A stretch of DNA of 64,000 nt from Paraburkholderia kururiensis (lineage in GTDB: Bacteria; Pseudomonadota; Gammaproteobacteria; Burkholderiales; Burkholderiaceae), in contig NZ_CP139965.1 of assembly GCF_034424375.1 (NCBI RefSeq), positions 2,542,001-2,606,000 on the forward strand, written 5' to 3'. Numbering within the stretch: position 1 is the stretch's first letter; each line of letters starts with the position of its first letter. A model generated the notes under the pieces. It did no database searches. It saw nothing but the letters and a program-made list of their open reading frames with translations, and was not told the DNA's origin. This document shows, one piece after another, positions 60,239 to 64,000 of the stretch. Made by a program: the position numbers and the translations under genes.

Positions 60239-61429
60239 TTACAACGCAACACAGGCACTGGAAACTCGCTCCAGATAGTCACCCCACCACTGCATCATTT
60301 TTTTGCGCTCGCTCAAATACTGCGCATGGTTGTATGCAGCCCGCACGCTGTCCCGCTCGCTGTGCGCGAGCTGCCGCTCGATCCAGTCGCTCTCGAAGCC
60401 GTTCTCGTTCAGGATGGTAGACGCCAGCCCGCGGAATCCGTGACCGGTCATCCGTGAGTGGTAGCCCATGCGGTACAGGGCGTAGAGGACGGTGTTCTCA
60501 CTGATCGGCTGCTTCGCGTTCGAGCGGCTCGGGAATACCCACTGCCACTGACCGTTCAGTTGGCGGAGTTGCCGGATGATGCCGAGGGCCTGCCTCGACA
60601 GCGGAACGATGTGCTGGGCGCGCATCTTCATCCTCTCCGGCGGAATGCGCCATTCGGCCTTTTCCTCGTCGATCTCGGTCCATTCGGCGTAACGCAGCTC
60701 ACCCGTGCGAACGAACGTCAGCGCGAGCAACTGGAGGGCCAGTCGGGTCTGCAGGTCGCCGTCATAGGCCGCGATCTTGCGCATCAGCTCCGGCACCTCG
60801 GCCTCGCCGACGCGCTTCATGTGCGTCACGGGCTTGCTCCTGAGCGCGCCGCGCAGGTCGGGCGCGGGGTCGCGCTCGGCTCGCCCCGTCGCAATCGCAT
60901 AGCGGAACACCTGACTGGCCGCCTGCATGGCCTTTCGCGCCAGCTCGAGCGCGCCGCGCGACTCGATCTTCCGGAGCACCGCCAGCAGTTCGGGAGCCGA
61001 CACCTCCTTGACCGGCCGGGCACCAAGCGACGGGAAGAGTTCGCGCTCCAGAAGCTTGAGCACCTTCCCCGCGTGCCCTTCCGACCACCCGTCCTTCCGG
61101 TTCTCGTGCCATTCGCGCGCAACCGCCTCGAAGGAGTTCAGGCGCTCCAGCGTCCTCTGCAGTTTCTCCCGCTTCTTCTCGTGAGACGGGTCGAGCCCGG
61201 CACGCAGTGTGTCCTTGACCGCCTCGCGGGCCTTCCGTGCCTCAAGCAGGGAAACGGCTGGATAGACGCCAAGGGCCATGCGTTTCTCCTTGCCGCCGAT
61301 GCGATACTTCAGGCGCCAGTATTTCGAACCGTTCGGCATGACCTCGAGGTACATGCCCTGGCCGTCGGCCAGCTTGTAGGAGCGCTCCCGCGGCTTCGCA
61401 GCACGCACCGCGACATCGGTAAGGGGCAT
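60239..61429 (-). CDS. int: Tyrosine recombinase (P4-like integrase)
   Basis: 396-residue integrase. The N-terminal DUF4102-type arm-binding domain is LADGQGMYLEVMPNGSKYWR. Catalytic residues are R241 (FVRTGELRYAEW), H330 and R333 (TGHGFRGLAS), H356 and a tyrosine near 366 (AAYNHAQY). The ATG start lies about 175 bases from the tRNA-His 3' end, so it should integrate the element there. Intact length. Its 3' end lies 15 bases from the TPR gene start. Confidence 0.95.
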   Translation of the reverse strand: MPLTDVAVRAAKPRERSYKLADGQGMYLEVMPNGSKYWRLKYRIGGKEKRMALGVYPAVSLLEARKAREAVKDTLRAGLDPSHEKKREKLQRTLERLNSFEAVAREWHENRKDGWSEGHAGKVLKLLERELFPSLGARPVKEVSAPELLAVLRKIESRGALELARKAMQAASQVFRYAIATGRAERDPAPDLRGALRSKPVTHMKRVGEAEVPELMRKIAAYDGDLQTRLALQLLALTFVRTGELRYAEWTEIDEEKAEWRIPPERMKMRAQHIVPLSRQALGIIRQLRQLNGQWQWVFPSRSNAKQPISENTVLYALYRMGYHSRMTGHGFRGLASTILNENGFESDWIERQLAHSERDSVRAAYNHAQYLSERKKMMQWWGDYLERVSSACVAL

Positions 61430-61508
61430 GGGGGCATCACGGGGGCATCAATGCCCCGCAGGCTGTGAAAAGTGCCACCAACGATGCCCCCAGATTCAGT
61501 GGGTGTCA

Positions 61509-61523
61509 ATGGGAAACCTTGGG
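61509..61523 (+). repeat. Direct repeat copy 1 (ATGGGAAACCTTGGG)
   Basis: Matches the 61582-61596 copy at all but one base. Candidate integrase/Xis arm-type site. Confidence 0.5.
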
Positions 61524-61581
61524 CAAAGATGGCAAGCAGAACCGCCGCAAGTGCTTGACTGGCGGGGATTTTTGGGCAACT

Positions 61582-61596
61582 ATGGGAAACGTTGGG
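61582..61596 (+). repeat. Direct repeat copy 2 (ATGGGAAACGTTGGG)
   Basis: Second copy, 73 bases from the first (about seven helical turns) and 8 bases from the tRNA 3' end. Confidence 0.5.
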
Positions 61597-61604
61597 ACGA
61601 TCTT

Positions 61605-61680
61605 TGGGGTGGCTGATGGGACTCGAACCCACGACAACAGGAATCACAATCCTGGACTCTACCAACTGAGCTACAGCCAC
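61605..61680 (-). tRNA. tRNA-His (anticodon GTG)
   Basis: 76 bases with encoded CCA. The anticodon stem-loop reads CAGGATTGTGATTCCTG with GTG. GTGGCTGTAGCTCAG and GGTTCGAGTCCC are the D-side and T-arm. A G lies at -1 (base 61681), as required for His. It carries the probable attachment site of the element at its 3' end. Located 87 bases after dusA on the same strand, so it could be co-transcribed. Confidence 0.95.
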
Positions 61681-61766
61681 CACTGCTACAACTTTTTGGC
61701 TTGCCTTGAATGGCTCGCCGATGAAGAAGCGAGATTATACAAACACGTTCTGCGTTTGCCTAGCCC

Positions 61767-62768
61767 TTATTCAAACATTTCGGCGTCTTCTCGCAGATAC
61801 TGCCGCGCCTCATCCAAGATCGCGAGGTCGCCCGCGGCGAGCTTGCGGCTGTCCGACAGCACACGACGCCAGCCTCGCGCGCCCGCCACGCCTCGGTACA
61901 AGCCCAGCACGTGGCGCGTGATCGCCCCGAGGTAGGTGCCCCGCGCAAGTTCCGCCGCGCAATACTCGATGAGCTTCGCCTCCACCTCCGCGCGGCTCGG
62001 TGCCGCGGCGGTGGAGCCGTAGAAACGCGCGTCGACGTCCGCGAGCACATACGGGTTGTGATACGCCTCGCGCCCCAGCATCACGCCGTCCACGTGCTCC
62101 AGGTGCATCGCCACTTCGTCGAGCGTCTTGATTCCGCCGTTGATGACGATCTCGAGCTGCGGAAAGTCGCGCTTCAACCGATACGCGTAGTCGTACTTGA
62201 GCGGCGGAATCTCGCGGTTCTCCTTCGGGCTCAGTCCTTTGAGGATCGCGTTGCGGGCATGCACGATGAAGACGTTGCAACCCGCTTGCGCCACCGTGCC
62301 GACGAAATCGCGCACGAAGCCGTATTCCTCGACGGCGTCCACGCCGATCCGGTGCTTCACCGTGACGGGCACGGACACGACGTCGCGCATCGCCTTCACG
62401 CAATCCGCGACGAGCTGCGGCTCGTTCATCAGGCAAGCACCGAACGCACCGCGCTGCACCCGTTCAGACGGGCAGCCGCAGTTGAGGTTGATCTCGTCGT
62501 AGCCCCACTGTTCGCCCAGCCGCGCCGCGCGCGCCAGATCGTCCGGCTCACTGCCGCCCAGTTGCAGCGCGACGGGCGCCTCTTCGGGCGTAAAAGCCAG
62601 ATGGCGAGCGACGTCGCCATGAATCAGCGCGCCCGTCGTCACCATCTCGGTGTAGAGCCAGGTGTGGCGCGACACGAAACGGTGAAAGGCTCGGCAATGG
62701 CGATCGGTCCAGTCCATCATCGGCGCCACGCTGACGCGGCGAGGACTGGTGAAACGGGCAGAAGACAT
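61767..62768 (-). CDS. dusA: tRNA-dihydrouridine synthase A
   Basis: 333-residue FMN enzyme reducing U20/U20a in tRNA. The signature VAPMMDWTDRHCRAF is at the N-terminus. The catalytic cysteine lies in LNCGCPSERVQRGAFGACL. HARNAILKGLSPKENREIPP and GVMLGREAYHNPY are typical of DusA. The ATG at 62768 is chosen over a start in the low-complexity upstream extension. It sits directly before tRNA-His. Confidence 0.95.
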   Translation of the reverse strand: MSSARFTSPRRVSVAPMMDWTDRHCRAFHRFVSRHTWLYTEMVTTGALIHGDVARHLAFTPEEAPVALQLGGSEPDDLARAARLGEQWGYDEINLNCGCPSERVQRGAFGACLMNEPQLVADCVKAMRDVVSVPVTVKHRIGVDAVEEYGFVRDFVGTVAQAGCNVFIVHARNAILKGLSPKENREIPPLKYDYAYRLKRDFPQLEIVINGGIKTLDEVAMHLEHVDGVMLGREAYHNPYVLADVDARFYGSTAAAPSRAEVEAKLIEYCAAELARGTYLGAITRHVLGLYRGVAGARGWRRVLSDSRKLAAGDLAILDEARQYLREDAEMFE

Positions 62769-63186
62769 GGGGAAAAACAGGTGGGACAACAAGTGGAACG
62801 GCGGCCCGGACAGCGGACCGCGCACCTTTAATCAGCCCGTCATTCTACCGCAAGCCGCACGGCGCGCCCTCCTAGCGTCTCGGCCGTCACTTTCGCCGCA
62901 CAACGGCGTGTGACGCGGTTTGCCGCACTGCAAAACCCCTTTCCCAGTATGTAATCCACCTCCCTCGAAACGCGCCCTTTTTGGGGCTCATTCGCCGCGG
63001 AGGCCCGCCCGTATTGGCGGCCACCATTGTTTCCTCATCCAGAACAGTAAATTCGGATTATCGTGATTATTTTTCGATAGTAGGTGTTTACACTGAGCAT
63101 CACTGACGTAGCTCACGGGCACTACCGGACCACCCAGGGCGCCGCGTCATTCCGAAACGCAGTTGAACCTGATTGGAGTTGACACC
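62769..63186. other. Divergent intergenic region between dusA and a small secreted protein
   Basis: About 418 bases with no supported gene. An AT-rich patch at 63040-63090 (TTATTTTTCG) may be the promoter of the secreted protein gene. No motif stronger than a short TATCG/CGATA dyad was seen. Confidence 0.45.
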
Positions 63187-63465
63187 ATGAAGACCAAGAT
63201 CCTCGCCGCTCTGCTCGTAGCCGCCTCCGCCACCATCGCCGCTCCGGCTTTCGCCAGCGGTTACGGCCCCGCACCGTACTACAGCCCGGCCGTCGGCGCG
63301 CCGGCTTCGCAGCAAGGCCAGAACAGCCAGACGCTCGCAGCAGAAGCCGCGCAATCGCGCGCCAACGAAACCGCTTACGGCGGCGTGTCGAGCACCTCGT
63401 CGCAAGCCGGTAGCGCCCGTTCGCTGGAACGTGGTCCGCAATCGGTCTACTTCGGCGCGCACTAA
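63187..63465 (+). CDS. Small secreted Ser/Gln/Ala-rich protein
   Basis: 92-residue protein with a Sec signal peptide MKTKILAALLVAASATIAAP ending near AFA-S. The mature part of about 68 residues is low complexity (GYGPAPYYSPAVGAP..QQGQNSQ) with no cysteine. The ATG follows TGGAGTTGACACC. Probably periplasmic or surface; the role is unknown. Confidence 0.8.
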   Translation: MKTKILAALLVAASATIAAPAFASGYGPAPYYSPAVGAPASQQGQNSQTLAAEAAQSRANETAYGGVSSTSSQAGSARSLERGPQSVYFGAH

Positions 63466-63555
63466 TCGCTGTCGGAGAACCGCTCAAAGCGGAAACCGCA
63501 TTTGACAGAGTATCCGTGGGCCGGGCGTCATGAGCGCCCGGCCCGCGGACATACG

Positions 63556-63595
63556 AAAAGGGCTGCTCGCGCAGATCGCGCGGCAGCCCTTTTGC
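63556..63595 (+). terminator. Rho-independent terminator
   Basis: AAAAGGGCTGC pairs with GCAGCCCTTTT around an inner CGCG/CGCG hairpin, followed by TTTTGCCTTTT. It could serve both strands. Located about 90 bases after the secreted protein gene. Confidence 0.85.
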
Positions 63596-63658
63596 CTTTT
63601 ACAGGCTACCGCCGAAACGACAATTTTCTCTTCGTTGCGAGCGAGCGCGCGCCGCCCA

Positions 63659-63904
63659 TCAATCCTTCATGAGCTCCCGATCGATCACGCCACGCGCCGC
63701 TTCGAGCCCGGCGTCGGCAGCCGCGCGTTCGGTGGGCCATAGCCGGTCGATATGCACGAGCCGCCAGTCCACCGCAACGTCGCTGCCTTTCAGCACGCGG
63801 AAATGCGCCTTTACACCTGTCATGACCTGCTCGACCGCAACCTCGATGTCGTGATCCCGGTAGCGCTCGGTGTAGTCGCCCATGTCGATGCCCTTAGGCT
63901 CCAT
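63659..63904 (-). CDS. Conserved short Burkholderia-type protein
   Basis: 81-residue protein (MEPKGIDMGDYTERYRDHDI). It has a conserved core VEQVMTGVKAHFRVLKG and WRLVHIDRLWPTERAAADAGLEAA. The ATG at 63904 follows AGGAGG; the frame is open upstream but that start is clear. Cytoplasmic, function unknown. Confidence 0.75.
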   Translation of the reverse strand: MEPKGIDMGDYTERYRDHDIEVAVEQVMTGVKAHFRVLKGSDVAVDWRLVHIDRLWPTERAAADAGLEAARGVIDRELMKD

Positions 63905-64000
63905 GTTCGCCTCCTCGTGACGGATACGCCGCGCGACGCAGAACCGGTCTCGCATCGCCACGACGCAGACACGATCGTCCACGCGCACGACGTTCGAACA

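Larger units (their letters stand above)
49384..61604. mobile_element. Integrative element remnant (phage/ICE-like) at tRNA-His
   Basis: A run of phage/ICE-type genes between the IS21 right end and the 3' end of tRNA-His: a broken HTH-like gene, Toprim, helicase, ParB-like, an AlpA-like regulator, the DUF6387-like pair, unknown genes, the TPR-HEPN pair and a tyrosine integrase. Structural, packaging and conjugation genes are absent, so it is either a satellite/genomic island or a partly deleted element. The attL is expected in tRNA-His. The other end is not seen and may have been lost at the IS21. Confidence 0.8.
61430..61604. other. Integrase-attachment region
   Basis: 175 bases between the integrase and tRNA-His. 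It contains two GGGGGCATCA copies near the int start and two copies of ATGGGAAAC(C/G)TTGGG (61509 and 61582), next to TTGGGCAA (61519, 61572). These are likely arm-type binding sites or promoter elements. Confidence 0.5.

Noticed and set aside
61430..61510. Short GGGGGCATCA repeats as a CRISPR array
   Set aside because: Only two short copies with no regular spacers; they belong to the integrase attachment/promoter region.

Overview
This window is GC-rich chromosomal DNA from a beta-proteobacterium of the family Burkholderiaceae (Burkholderia/Paraburkholderia type). The evidence is the rpsF-priB-rpsR-rplI-dnaB order, an undivided L-Ara4N lipid A operon with separate ArnA halves, a PIN-PhoH protein, the cysTWA-cysB arrangement, and a 1-Cys type Bcp. 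No sequence search could be run, so the taxonomic call is inference.

Layout. 1-3.3 kb: threonine/homoserine synthesis (thrC fragment, hom) with an AlaT-like aminotransferase, all on the minus strand. 3.7-12 kb: a Mth938-like protein, then the arn operon (arnT, an ArnE/F-like flippase, arnB, arnC, both ArnA halves as separate genes, arnD), which makes and attaches 4-amino-4-deoxy-L-arabinose to lipid A. 12-18.9 kb: bcp, PIN-PhoH, an NlpC/P60 lipoprotein, an SDR, and phosphate transport (pitA plus DUF47). 19-22.1 kb: the ribosomal/replication cluster rpsF-priB-rpsR-rplI, then dnaB. 22.3-24.3 kb: an ECF sigma factor and zinc-finger anti-sigma pair. 24.4-29.2 kb: a LysR regulator divergent from gcl-hyi-glxR (glyoxylate to D-glycerate). 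29.5-36 kb: asparaginase and the sulfate assimilation regulator/transporter set (sbp, cysT, cysW, cysA, cysB). 36.2-46.4 kb: lexA with two SOS boxes and two small downstream genes, a universal stress protein, a NodI/NodJ-type ABC exporter, a metal-type permease, mnmH, and a divergent tas/MFS pair.

46.9-61.6 kb is mobile DNA. An intact IS21-family element (istA/istB, 2468 bp between matched ends) joins the last part of a YadA-type autotransporter to a phage/ICE-like element. That element ends with a tyrosine integrase next to tRNA-His(GTG). Its genes include a translationally coupled ParB-like/helicase/Toprim module, an AlpA-like regulator, a tandem pair of low-GC DUF6387-like genes, several unknown phage-type genes, and a coupled TPR-protein/HEPN-protein pair. 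The IS21 has no visible target duplication and no second copy of the tRNA end was seen, so the left end of the element has probably been deleted or rearranged. Beyond the tRNA lie dusA, a small secreted protein and a conserved short protein, again chromosomal.

The most interesting unexplained parts are the TPR-HEPN pair beside the integrase, the DUF6387 tandem pair, and several strong dyads: a PmrA-box-like site before arnB, operators between lysR and gcl and between tas and the MFS gene, and a cruciform-prone repeat after the DUF6387 genes.
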